Source of the DNA: Chalara sp. BL73
Lineage: Eukaryota > Ascomycota > Leotiomycetes > Helotiales
DNA: 64,000 nucleotides
Direction of reading: 5' to 3'
Assembly: GCA_918026815.1 (NCBI GenBank)
Contig: CAKJVC010000085.1
Location: 124,001-188,000 of the forward strand
Shown here: positions 48,555 through 60,037 of the stretch, piece by piece
How the letters are laid out: the number at the start of each line of letters is the position of its first letter
Numbering within the stretch: position 1 is the stretch's first letter
Notes under the pieces: generated by a model
What the model was told of the DNA's origin: nothing
Seen by the model: the letters and a program-made list of their open reading frames with translations, nothing else
Database searches by the model: none
Made by a program: the position numbers and the translations under genes

Positions 48555-50885
48555 TTTGAGTGTTCAATGAGTGAATTATGCGACTAGCGCGTAAAGAATG
48601 AATGATGGTAAGTAGGATAAATGAACGAAGTCAACAGGGTCCAGTGAGAGGATGAGCCTGAAGATTCGAATTGCACTTGGGGATCGGGATCATATTATAT
48701 ATGCTCGAAAGTTCAGAAAGCCAATCTGGTCCTCCCATCTTGCGCAGGAGTATGAGATGCTCCAATCTGTCCGCCACAATTTGAGACCTGGGCGTCTAGT
48801 GCAACCCACAAGTTGTTCTCAATAAGGAGATCACTGGGGAAAACCCTATCTTTACATGCTAAAAGTTGCCATTTTATAGTACCCCTCGCAAGGACGGTCC
48901 TGGGTCGCCGCCCGAAGTTCCTCAGTCAAAATCAGATAGAATCATCAGGCTATCGATTTCTCCACTCATCGGACGCCTTGCTGATGTGTTTTCGTAAGTT
49001 CGTGACCTTTCATCCACGTTGTTTTCATGTAGATATGGTGCCAAGGAGCCAACGATTCGAGTATATGAAGAATAGATATGTGGAAATCAGAACCACCCAC
49101 ATTGTGGCATAGACACTCTTGGCAGTGATGAATAGATGCTTTCCGGCCTCATAAAATGATCCACATCAGATCCCCTCATAAACCATTCGTGGGTCGTCCC
49201 CACCGTTCCCGTAGCTCTGAAACATCCCTTAATAATCGACCAACACGACAATGAAGATGGATACGACCAGAAGAGCAATCATTTTACAGTTAAAATAATT
49301 TTTACTCTAAACCAAGCTGTCCAAACAACAGATTGCGCCATGAGGCACCAAAGTTCAATGTTAAGGGCTGCAGATTAAAATATTACTAGAGCACTCAGGT
49401 AGGATGATTTCCGTGTTTGAAGAGTATGGCCATTTCAGTCCCTCTATTACCGCACCCAATACTTCCTAGTCGCCGAAATTATTTTTCCAACAATAGCTCC
49501 TTTGCCCGCCCCAATGACCGCCCCAATCCTCCAAAAAATCTCTCATAGCGGTTTCCACCATCAAGATCAGCCTTCTGCGCATGACAGATTGATTCAAAAC
49601 CTCAAATCGAGCATTTGATTAATATCAACTCAGGCTGCCGGACAGATTGGGCTGTAACCCTACGCAAAGCCGACTGTTAATTCTAGAACATAGACCAAGT
49701 ACCTTGATATGCAACACGTGTTGTGCCATGTTCTAGCAGGGCTTTGGTATTATACTTGAAAGAAACATCAACTTGTAGAAGGACGACCTTGCACAAAGAT
49801 TTGAAGTATTGACGACTCTTGCAGCTTTTTTCTAACGTAAACAATTCCTATAACAAATTCAGGTATTGATAATAAGAGAGATTTGTCCCACTGCAGAGAG
49901 GCTTGGCGCTGGGAGACTTTTCGGTGGTGATGAGTTCGTCGAGGGGACGCATGCGGCGCCAGAGAAAGCTAACCTGGAGGCACGCCACGCTCGAGGTCGC
50001 TAAGCTCATTGGAGATACACAGAAAGTTTGCTCGTGGTACACGATTGCTTTGTATTCCAACCTTTCAACCCGCGCCTTTGGCTCCTGGAAGAGAAAAAGG
50101 CCGTGACAACTGAGAATCCACAGGATCAAATGCTAGTTAGAGAGAAGCATCAACTAAAATCAACTTCTCAAACGGCGGTATTAATGGAAAACTCGACGCA
50201 ACTATGCATAGCTATATAGCTGGAGCGTTGTGCCCGTTGCGTCCACAAGGCATTCCATCCCGCTTGCGACCTATCCTACTCCCCTCAAACGATATTTCAG
50301 CAGATTCAGGGGCTGAGGTGATATATTTAGACATGGCATGAGACTATAGTCCGCATGAGCGGTTCTCTCTGTGTACTTACCGCCAAAAAGATTCATAGGG
50401 AGGTGTTTTTGTCACAGGAAGAATTGCCGACACTCACTGACAGCCAACGATTCCTTAATCTCAGAGATTGAACTGTTTTTGTGGCGACACCTGCCAACGA
50501 CGAAGCGTGGCGTTAGAGAACACTGAAATGCAGAACCCATCAACCAAATGTAGAAAATCAATAGGAGAAGGCATAAATAGGATATGTTACAGCATGTAAC
50601 GAGTAAAGGATGCACTGAAACTACTACAGGAGCAATAGCTGGTAGGCCACCGTCCCAAGGACTGCGTCTTAGGCACTGGTCTTCCTGAATCATTTCGATT
50701 ATGGCTGGCAACATTTTAAAATCACTTCACACCATGTGTTGAGATTAATTACATGCCATAGCAGGGTAGGCCGCTACTTCTGAGGCAAGCTGACACTGAA
50801 CAAGGCACTCACTGAACGAAAACAACTCAGACACCTTGAGATTGAGTTAAAGGCGCATTAAATTGAAAGAATAGTATGACTACAT
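48555..50885. other. 2.3-kb intergenic region between pectate lyase and GH105 genes
   Basis: This holds the pectate lyase promoter and AT-rich spacer. Frames such as 48813-49112 plus and 49848-50129 minus lack recognisable features. I see no gene, RNA or repeat that I can support. Confidence 0.4.
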
Positions 50886-52085
50886 TCAAAGGCGTTCAAT
50901 CTCATCACTAGAGAAGATGAAAGGACCGACGCCTTTGTAATCATTAACAGCCAAAGGCACCGAAATATAGTACTGCATTCAGCATTAGCTATCAAAGAAG
51001 TTGATGAAGAACTTTAAAAGAGAACATACCTCATACGTGCCATTACTTCCCAAAGATCCAACTTCCACTGTCCCTTCCCAGTTCAGCGTGTTCCCAGAGG
51101 CTGGGACAGCATACTTTGAAGTCATGAGACTGTACGCTTTTTGAGCAGTCCCCAAATACGTTGCGGGGTCAATGTATCTCAATCTGATCGCCTTCAAAAG
51201 GCTATAAGTGAACATTGCTGTTGCGCTGCTCTCGATATAGTTGCCCTGTTTCCCAGGATATGGTTCATCCATCACCAACCACCATCCGCCACCTTCATCC
51301 TGAGCCGCTTTCACCCCAATCGCAAGGTTCTTTAGGTATCCTACCAGCTTCTTATACCCAACATGTGATTTCGGGAGATAATCAAGTATATCAACCAACG
51401 CCATAAAATACCACCCAACAGCCCTATCCCATACATGCGGCGCGGCGCCAGTAATTGGATCGGCCCATACCGCGACCTTGGACTCGTCATATCCATGTAC
51501 GAGCAGATTACTCGTAGTGTTCCGGCAATACTTTTCAATGAGTTCAAACTGTAGCACGATATCATTCCATGCAGTTTTGTTATTAGGCTCAAAGAGCTGC
51601 GTCCATTGTGCGTAGAATGGTTGTGCCATGTATATTCCATCCAACCACATCTGATCAGGATATGGGATCTTTCGATGCCAGAATCCCCCAGATGGTGTCC
51701 TGGGATGGCTATCTAGTTGCGCTCGAAGTTCAGCTGCGGCTTTCTTATACCGCTCATCATTTGTTTTGAGATACAAGAATAAGAGGTTAGGGCCGATGCG
51801 GATGTCATCAAGAGAGTACTTCGAAACAGCGTATGAATCGCCAAGAGCACCAGAGGATGAGACGAAGCTGTCAATTTGCGTCTTTATAAAGTTGTAATAT
51901 GTCACATTTCCCGTGTTATTGTATGCTGTCTCAAAACCACGATAGAGAACTGCGTTGGTGTAATGTCGAGATGGAGTGACACCGTGTGAAATGAAAGAGT
52001 CGCTCATCCGCGTTGAGTATGGCTGTTGTGCTGATGCCAGTGACAGTGCACCTGCGAGAACGGCGGTGCCAGAATTGAACCACAT
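50886..52085 (-). CDS. Secreted GH105 unsaturated glucuronyl/rhamnogalacturonyl hydrolase
   Basis: Exons 52085-51030 and 50972-50886 give 380 residues. The signal peptide is MWFNSGTAVLAGALSLASAQ. The (alpha/alpha)6-barrel signatures of GH105 are present: FWHRKIPYPDQMWLDGIYM with catalytic Asp149, HVWDRAVGWYFMALVDILD, DEGGGWWLVMDEPYPGKQGN and YIESSATAMFTYSLLKAIR. These enzymes remove the 4,5-unsaturated uronic acid left by pectin or rhamnogalacturonan lyases, so the gene complements the PL1 lyase 2.3 kb away. The second exon encodes YYISVPLAVNDYKGVGPFIF to the stop. Without splicing the frame would end 14 residues after the junction. The start at 52085 begins the signal peptide; an upstream in-frame ATG at 52208 lacks one. 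Confidence 0.95.
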
Positions 52086-52541
52086 CTTCACTCTATGGCT
52101 AGGAGACAAGTCTGAGGAGAATTGGGGAAATCTGTTGACCTGAACATATTGATATAGTAAGTCCAAGCACGCCGAGTCGAAAATAATATTGCACGTTGAA
52201 CAAAACAACGCTTAAGGGATAGCACGGAAATAAATTGGCCGTCTTGGACTGACGCAACCCAGGGGTTTAATCATTTATCCATGGTGGTAAAATGCAGACC
52301 AGGGAACTACCGAACGCTACTGGGCGAGGGTCTTCGGATGTGAGACCCACTTCGAAAGGGGGGGATAAGCGGATAAAGGCTCGGATTCCCCGGAGCAGCA
52401 TCGATAACGTAAGAAGCATTCAGATCTCACGGAATAATAATCACAACATAGAAATGCCATTTGGCACAGATTACAGTTCTTTTATGCCAATAGCCTTCTA
52501 ATTGATAGTATTTTGTATCGAGATCATACCCAAGTGCACTT
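52086..52541. other. Intergenic: promoter of the GH105 gene
   Basis: Two minus-strand genes flank this segment, so it carries the GH105 promoter and the 3' end of the transporter transcription unit upstream of it. No further feature is seen. Confidence 0.4.
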
Positions 52542-54474
52542 TCAACACATCTTTGAGGCACTCAAAGTCGACGTCTGTTCTCCATGTTGTTTCAATCGGT
52601 CATCTTCCTCCCCCTCCAGCCTCTTCTTCTCCTTCAAATAAATGCAGAATTTCGAGCCAGCACGTATTTGATCTCCCTTCCATAAAAAAACCCAGGGGAT
52701 ACCACACATCACCAAACTCAAGAGTGCCAACAGGCTCGTGGCCCAAGCAACTCCGAGACTGCCATATAGGTGAGGCGTGGCGAAAGGTAGGACCGCTCCG
52801 GCCAAAGACCGACAGCAAGACCCAGCTGCCATAGCTGAGGCAGTAAATACTCCATATGCATCGGTGAGATAGTTTAACAGCGCCATGAATATGAGAATAA
52901 AGCCCATGCCGAAAGGAATACCGGCGAGCATAGGTATCCAGAACGGGATAGACTCTCTCGACGACCATCCAATCCAGAAAAGGGCGACAACATACAGAGG
53001 TCCACCAACACAGGCAAGTGGAAGCCGACGAGATTCTTCTTTTTGAGTCCACGGTTTGTTTGCAGCTCTTGCCTTATGTAGCATTGCATCATAATAGAGG
53101 AAGAATCCAGTTGCACATCCAGCACCAATGGCGATGGGAAGAAACATGAGCCCACATATTCCAGGAGATTGACCATACACGCCTTGAAATATAATTGGAT
53201 AAGCCTGAAAGAACAGGTAGAATATACCGTATGCAATACTCATATAAACTATGAACCCAGACGAATTAGTTTATTGACTTCAAGCTCATTCAAACATTTT
53301 TTCGGTGGGGTTTAACCTTCACCGCTGAATCTAGACTTACTACAACTACATGTCACGAGAAGTTCAAAACATATCATTCTCAATGGCCTGGTAAGGGTAA
53401 CGGTTATCATCTGCTTAAATCCCTTCTTGTCAAGCTCTAGCGGCGCAAACACATTGACATCGCCAGTAATTTTGCGAAGTGCCTTCGCGCGCCGTGCTAG
53501 GAGAATGGGTGCGTAAGTTTCGGGAAGGAAGAAGAGAGGAAACCATGAGACACCCGCAAAGAGTAAACCGAACCAGAAAGTCCAACGCCAACCCGCTGCA
53601 GGAGCGATGAATCCGGAGATTAGTGGGGCAACAAGCGGACCTACGCAGGTGCCCTGAGAAGGTTAGGCTGTGTTGAAAACTGTATGTGGTGGCGTACTTA
53701 CTCCGATAAAAACTGCCATGGCTCGACCTCGAGTTACCGGATCGTCGTATATATCTGCGTAGATCCCTCCAATGACAACCAATGGACAACTACCCGCGAT
53801 ACCAAGTAAGAGTCTAAATAGAAGGAGAAGGACCCAGCTAGGCGCAACAGCACAAGCCATGGTAAAAATGGTGAAGAATATAAAGGAAGAAACCATCATG
53901 ATCCGCCTCCCATACGACTCCGACAATGGTCCCCAAAGCAGAGGTCCAACAATGTAACCAACTAGGTACATTGATATGGGCAATCCTTTTGCAACAGGAT
54001 CAGTGACACCAAAGTAATTAGCAATAAATGGAACTGCATTCGAAGGAAGAGAAGAACCCATAGTACTATTTATAACGATAATGGCACCAATTAGGACTAT
54101 AGATATCTTCCTTCTCTACCTGATGTCAGCAGGGCGAGGGCAGGGAGATGTGATTACACACATTTGACCAGTTGTATGGATTCCCGGAATCACCATCTTC
54201 CCAGCGCATGATCTTTTCGTGTGATAGGATAGTAATGCTGGTAGTTGACACGGGTAGAGGACCTGCGTTACTTCCTCGCCCACCCTGGGATCTGCCTCCG
54301 CTGCACTGATGGATATTGGATAACTCTTTCAAAGTCGTAACATCGGGACCTAGACGAGTAAGTTACAGACTACAGCGATAAAGTTGGTAACTTACCAATA
54401 AATCTGGATGCTTCCGGTACATTGTTAATCGGCCCAGCTTCACTTGCAGGGCTGCTCATGGCAGATAGAGCCAT
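52542..54474 (-). CDS. MFS transporter, DHA1 (12-helix) family
   Basis: Exons 54474-54396, 54349-54162, 54115-53702, 53653-53341 and 53248-52542 give 566 residues. The polar N-terminus ends in WEDGDSGNPYNWSN, typical of fungal DHA1 transporters, then RRKISIVLIGAIIVINSTMG begins helix 1. SSLPSNAVPFIANYFGVTD, GYIVGPLLWGPLSESYGRR (motif A-like, with the loop 2-3 signature) and FIGGTCVGPLVAPLISGFI (motif C) follow. A central polar loop (ITGDVNVFAPLELDKKGFK) precedes helices 7-12. The relatives are polyamine and drug:H+ antiporters of the plasma membrane. It is co-oriented with GH105, but the substrate cannot be read from sequence. All four introns were placed by frame continuity. Confidence 0.92.
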
Positions 54475-55145
54475 TCGAAGCTTAAGAAAATAATTTGTAG
54501 ACAGTGCTAGGTCATATTCTCTTCATTGGTGCTATGGCGAGTTAAATGCTTGTGTGGTTTGGTGAGTATGGTTGAAGAACAACAGAGACGTCCTTTCGGT
54601 TACCCAAGAAATGGAGTGGCAGACCTTTCTCTGCGATTGCAGCAGACTTAAAATGTAGGTCATCACCATTCCGGCATATCGTGATTGGTTTGAAGTCTGC
54701 GGCTGCCGAGTAACCACAAAATGGTGGATCCGCGGAATGGAAGAGGTTACACGGGTGGAAAATGATATCCGGCAACGTTTCCGATGTACCTATGACGAAA
54801 AAGTGTCCGTGGCTGCAGTAATCAATGTATAAGAACAGTATAATAAAGCACAATTCCACAATTGGAAATGCTAACCATCTATAAAGGCATGCATTGCTAA
54901 ATGCTAATGCTGTCGACGTTTTCGATATTGCTGTCTTCTAATTAACTGTGTGCTCCGCATGTCACCTTTGAAAGCTGCAACCTATGGTTTAGTAGGAATG
55001 GATGCACTGGCAATATCGAAATGCTTTGCCTTATCCGAAGTTTCCTCTTGTGTATGATGGCGTCACCAGGTCTCATCGAGTAATTGAGGCAGGAGTTGTG
55101 TCCGTCATACTGACTGGGGTATCATTATATTGTCGCTTTCTGTCT
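54475..55145. other. Intergenic, with one doubtful frame
   Basis: A 105-codon minus-strand frame at 54542-54859 reads with moderate protein character (GTSETLPDIIFHPCNLFHSA and DFKPITICRNGDDLHFKS) but has no family match, intron or context. I leave it uncalled. The rest is the promoter of the DHA1 gene and the 3' flank of the prefoldin gene. Confidence 0.35.
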
Positions 55146-55710
55146 TTATGTCTCTAGATTGATGCTCCGTCCAAATCTAGCGTATAGCTGCACCTTCAGT
55201 TGCGACATCTCCTCCCTTATTGTGTTTAGCTTCTCCTCTACGACCGCTACCTCTTCCTCGATCCTGGATGTTGACGTCGAGAGCAGCTCTTGAACTTCGG
55301 GCAAAGGTAATGAGATGAAGGAGTCTCCGATCTTGTACCTGCAATATCGTTAAAAGTCACGCCGGTATTTATAATGGAAGATAACATACGGAATCAAGTC
55401 CTCCTCGTCTGCGAGCTCCAGCTCGTTCGAAACATCATCGAGGTCCTCTTTCTCCTTCTGTAGACGGTAATGGCTGATCAGCCCAAAAACCTAGCCCAGA
55501 TGTATTGTCCTTCACTCACTTGCTTGGACTTAACCTCGTCTTCGAGTAAGGTCTCGCGTTGATGCAGTCTGCTGAACTTGTTGATCTTGTCTTGATCTTC
55601 CCTCCGAACCTCGACCTCGTCGCCGCCTTCGTCTTCCTTACTGAGCTAGATAAATCAGCATGTATGTAACGGCCATTAGAGCATCAATGACTAACCATGC
55701 GTCGATTCAT
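55146..55710 (-). CDS. PFD4: Prefoldin subunit 4 (Gim3/PFDN4)
   Basis: Exons 55710-55696 (only 15 bases), 55645-55520, 55457-55390 and 55338-55146 give 133 residues, the normal length of the beta-type subunit 4. The sequence reads MNRRMLSKEDEGGDEVEVRR, then EDQDKINKFSRLHQRETLLE, DLDDVSNELELADEEDLIPY, KIGDSFISLPLPEVQELL and a second coiled-coil helix ending in RFGRSINLET. This is the helix-hairpin-helix plan of prefoldin 4, including the conserved DQ-xINxFS and YKIGDxFI segments. It is one of six subunits of the cytosolic chaperone that passes unfolded actin and tubulin to the chaperonin CCT. Because it is cut into four small exons it is invisible as a single long frame. Confidence 0.95.
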
Positions 55711-56544
55711 ATTGGCAAGGTACGATGCGGACAAAGAACCAAGATAAAAATTGGCTTTTCGCAGTTTTCTACCATTTATTAATGCCTGAGGCAACAAACA
55801 CTGGATTTCTTCGAATCTCCACGTCCGACTCTTTTTCTTCCAAGATGAATCAGTTATGTCATTTTGTTTTGCATTACACTGTTATCTCTGGATTTATCGC
55901 GCAATCGTCTTGCTAGAGGTGGGCACCAACTAACCCAGTCAGAGCGACAATCCTGGTATTACATTAGGGGAGGGGATTGTAAGCTTCAATCCAATTGAAG
56001 GTGCGATCAATCATGCACTTTCAAATTTGCGTAATTGATAATTGTTTTCTTTGCTCAAATGCGGCGGGAGTGAGATGGTTGTTGGTTTCTTGTTTACTGT
56101 TGCCTCTAATGATGGTGGTTACGGGTCTTAATCTTCGAGCTATCCATTCATATCTCCGTCCTGCTCAACAAGAATTAAATACCAGTCGGGGACTTGTTTT
56201 ATAGGCCTTAATACCGTCCCCCGATAAGAGCTGTGCTGCATGGAGATAGTGAGCTCATATCATCATGAGCTTGTCCCTAGGTTTCTATTACACACAGCCA
56301 ATAGATTGCTCGGCCCTGGAATGGGTAGCTGATAGGCACATCCAGATAAGTGACATAGGACGGGATGAATTCCGTCTCAACCTCCTCCCCATCTTCGCTG
56401 CTCACACATAGCTAATTTAAGGTTAACCCTCTCCCATGATTTGCACTTGGTCGCTGTTTTCAGTTCTGTCGCAATTTGAATCAAAGGTTCGAAACTAGAT
56501 TACATTTTTGGCTATTCAACAAAGCTGTCCACACACTGGGTTCA
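55711..56544. promoter_or_regulatory. Divergent promoter region (prefoldin 4 / permease)
   Basis: An 0.8-kb region between divergent genes. Short plus-strand frames (55725-55916, 55995-56204) have no protein character. No specific regulatory site is called. Confidence 0.4.
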
Positions 56545-58662
56545 ATGATGGCAGAGGCTTCGGGAGCCCAATCAGGTGCTGCTCTGCATAATGATCTGGA
56601 AAAAGCTGTCAGCCAGCGCTCAGTTCTACCAGACGAAGCCCTCTTGGCTGGAGAGGCCGATGCCGAGCTTCTTGGTGAGTGTACCCAACTCATTTAACAC
56701 AGATGTTTGGATGCTTAGGTCTAACTATATATCATAGCCAAACTTGGTTACAAGCAGGAGCTTCGGCGAAACTTCACCATGATTGAAGTTTTTGGTATCG
56801 CCTTTAGCATCATGGGATTGCTCCCTTCTATTGCTTCCACCCTTGCTTTCTCGATACCTGCTGGTCCAGCGGGTATGGTCTGGGGCTGGTTCGTTGCATC
56901 CGCCTTCATATTCATCGTTGGTCTAGCAATGGCAGACTTAGGTTCTGCAATGCCAACATCTGGTGGCCTTTATTGGTGGTAAGAAGCTACTATTTAAGCC
57001 TTTGCCCTGACCTGTCATTTATCTTACTAGGACTCATTACTTTGCTTCTCCGAAAACTCGAAATGCTCTCAGTTTTTTAGTAGGATATTCGAATACCTTG
57101 GGCTTAGTAGGGGGTCTCTGCAGTATTGACTATGGTTTTGCTCTGATGTTCCTCTCAGTGTAAGTCACATCCAGGACTGCAGAATCCCATGTCTAATTTG
57201 TTCAGCATCGTCATTGCACGCGATGGCGAGTGGGGGCCTACGAATGGCCAAGTATATTCTGTTTTTCTTGCTTGCGTGATCTGTCACGGAATTCTTGCTT
57301 CCACACTATCTAAAGTCATGGGAAAACTTCAGACTATCTTTGTAATCATGAACCTTATCCTCATCACTGCGACAGTCATTGCTCTCCCCATTGGGAATCA
57401 CAACCGGAACGATGGACATTACATATTCGCCCATACCGAGAACCTCACCACTTGGCCAACTGGCTGGGCCTTTATTTTTGCATGGCTCTCTCCAATTTGG
57501 ACCATAGGTAAATCTAAGCTTCTCAGAGTCCTCTTTCCTTTGAGAAAACATTGTATAATTCGTATGCTCGAGCCTTCCCAAAGTTGACGAGGCTGGGGGT
57601 ACATTGGAGAGAAATTTACGGCTTAGAATTACCACATCACTCTTCATATATCGTCATATTTTCAAGTTTTCAAGTTTTCAAGTTATCATCCTACCCAAAA
57701 TGAGGTATACTAATGCCGGAACTCTTTTTACAGGTGGCTTCGACTCTTGCGTTCATATGTCTGAAGAGGCTGCCAATGCGGCAAAAGCAGTTCCATACGG
57801 AATTCTCATGTCAATAGGGGCCTGTTGGATACTTGGGTTCTTCATCATGATTGTTCTTGCAGCTTGTATGAATCCTGATCTGGAATCTTTGCTTGGCTCC
57901 CCTTTTGGTCAACCCATGGCACAGATCTATTTCGACGCCATCGGAAAGAAAGGGGCTTTGGGCATGATGACCCTCCTTTTTATTGTCCAATTTCTCATGG
58001 GCCTCTCAATCCTTGTCGCGGCATCGCGTCAGGCCTGGGCATTCTCTCGTGATGGCGCTCTTCCATTCTCATCGTTCTTTCGCCCTATTTCCAAGAAGTT
58101 TGGGTACATCCCTCTCCGGTCAATTTGGGGTTGCGTCTTTCTTGCCCTCATTCTGGGTCTCCTCTGCCTCATTGCTCCGGCTGCGGCTGCCGCTCTGTTC
58201 TCCCTGTGCGTCGCTGGTAACAACCTTGCATGGGGTACTCCAATACTATGCCGCCTGCTCTGGGGGCAGACGAAGTTTGTGCCTGGGCCGTTCTATACCG
58301 GCAAAAAACTCTCTGTCCCAATCGCCTGGACTGCCGTAATATTTCTGATATTTGGTATCACGCTTGCTATGTTCCCATCTAGTGGCCCTGATCCTACCCC
58401 CGAGACGATGAACTATACTGTGGTGATTAATTGCGCTGTCTGGGGAGGAGCTTTGACATATTACTTCATTGATGCTCGGAAATGGTTTAAAGGTCCTAAA
58501 ATAACTGTTGATACCTCCGGGATGACATCGGAACAGAAACTTGCTTTGCAAACTGAAGGCATTGATCTTGGAAATGGAGAAGGGGCCGTGGTTGGCGACG
58601 CTGAGAAACAGGATAAGGTTGGAGCAAAGGAGGAAGGGGCTGGTGGTATTGAATCTGCTTGA
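56545..58662 (+). CDS. Amino-acid/GABA permease, APC superfamily (ACT/UGA4-like)
   Basis: Exons 56545-56674, 56738-56978, 57031-57159, 57206-57507 and 57734-58662 give 576 residues. A polar N-terminus leads into LGYKQELRRNFTMIEVFGIA, the family signature at helix 1. Then come AGMVWGWFVASAFIFIVGLA, MADLGSAMPTSGGLYWWTHY, WTIGGFDSCVHMSEEAANA (conserved FDSxxHxxEE) and SRQAWAFSRDGALPFSSFF. About 12 helices are evident, and the C-terminal ~80 residues are polar. This subfamily transports GABA, choline or other amines at the plasma or vacuolar membrane in fungi; which one cannot be told by eye. Intron 4 (57508-57733, 226 bases) is the longest and carries a triplicated TTTTCAAG. Confidence 0.93.
57660..57683. 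repeat. Three tandem copies of TTTTCAAG
   Basis: An 8-base unit repeated three times inside intron 4 of the permease gene. It is probably neutral. Confidence 0.8.
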
Positions 58663-59555
58663 ACTTCACGGAGACGATCCTTTAGACAGCTTGCAGCAAT
58701 GACATATGTCCTAGGGTAATTGTTAGGCTGTACATATACAACTATAAGCGACGGTTTGAGCGTGCTTTTGGGACTTCCATTTGGCTTGGCTATCCTATCT
58801 CTGCCAAATGCAATATATGAATAACCGACAGAATTGATAAGAGGCATCGTTTGTTTCAGAAACCTTCAAATATCTCACCCAGGGCTCCTTTGTGGCACCG
58901 TTTGCGGATTATGGGAACAAAGTTATTTCATAAATATTAGTTTAGTGACAGCCGGTAGTTCAGCTAATCTATCAGCCTCATCCCGATTATCCGGATACAT
59001 CCATCCCATCCCCACGAGCATCCCCTGAAACTTATATCGGAAAGATGACCCAAGGCTGAAACCCATGCCAAGCCCACTCCTCAGACTGTCCCTCAGATTC
59101 CCCAAGCAAATATCAATAATGCCAAGGTCGTATTTACCTTCATCTGTCACGCTTGGCAATCGCGAGAAGTAGCCAAGTGAAGGGGGGGTGCTCGGCAGGC
59201 TGGGCACCCACTTGGCAACACCATGACCTCAATCATACAACAAAGAGAAGTCCCCCAATATGATCACCGTCATTCTCTCATATCCAACGCTCCTTCATCT
59301 CCTTCCACCTCCAGCTCTCATCTCTATGAAAGCCCATATAGCATCCCAAGACGGCATTTCGCATCTCGAGTGACACATCCCTTTGCCAAGCAGCAAACGC
59401 GACGGCCACGACAACGCCCAGTGCCCAGCTCCTTGAGTCGGCTGCTTGGGACCTTGGCCGCAAATATATATATCTTCACGCAGCCGCACCTCCATCTGCC
59501 TGCCTCACCACAACTCGGATCATCCATCCCCAAAGTCATGGAGTGAGACTTAGCC
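58663..59555. other. Intergenic, no gene supported
   Basis: Frames at 58923-59207 minus and 59223-59546 plus (the latter Ser/Pro-rich) lack recognisable features. The latter region probably belongs to the promoter or leader of the small Cys-rich gene that follows. Confidence 0.4.
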
Positions 59556-60037
59556 ATGGTCGACCCGGTCTGTGCCCAAGCCTCAGTGTATCTTCCCGCC
59601 TTGCCTACAAACAATACCGGAGCTTGTATTGCTTTACATACACCAAGAACCTTACCTTTACTGAGCAGTGAGTTGTATTTAACATTATTTGATGAGCTGA
59701 CAGACTAATGTCGAGCACAGCCTGCTGTCCATCAAGCAGAGTCTATGCAGTCAGCACCAATGATACCACCAACGGGACTGTCAACTGCGAGTACATCGTT
59801 TGCGAACTGATCGGGTACGACGAATTCGCTGATGCAGCCTCATGTATGGCACGTAGCGTGATTGTTGAAGGAACGATTGAGGAGACTGAAGTGCTCGCGG
59901 ACTCAAAGCGAGCGTGCGAGTTCAATCGGAAGGGGAGCGGATTATCGGAAAAGACGAATGTTGGAGTCAGAGGCATCGCGAAGCCCACCATCTCGTTGAT
60001 GGTATTTGTATTGCTCGCAGCAACACTGGTGTGCTGA
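59556..60037 (+). CDS. Small Cys-rich protein with hydrophobic C-terminal tail (possible GPI anchor)
   Basis: Exons 59556-59667 and 59721-60037 join across a GT-AG intron (donor GTGAGT, acceptor CAG) to give 142 residues. Cysteines are spread through the first two-thirds (VCAQASVYL, TGACIAL, TCCPSS, NCEYIVCEL, ASCMAR, RACEF). The C-terminus ends in a hydrophobic stretch (ISLMVFVLLAATLVC) directly at the stop, after a small-residue and polar spacer. That layout fits a GPI-anchored surface protein. However, the N-terminus MVDPVCAQASVYLPALPTN lacks a signal peptide, so a 5' exon may be missing from the model. No family recognised. Confidence 0.5.

Noticed and set aside
54542..54859. 105-codon minus-strand frame
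   Set aside because: Reads moderately protein-like but has no family, intron or context; left as a note in the intergenic entry.
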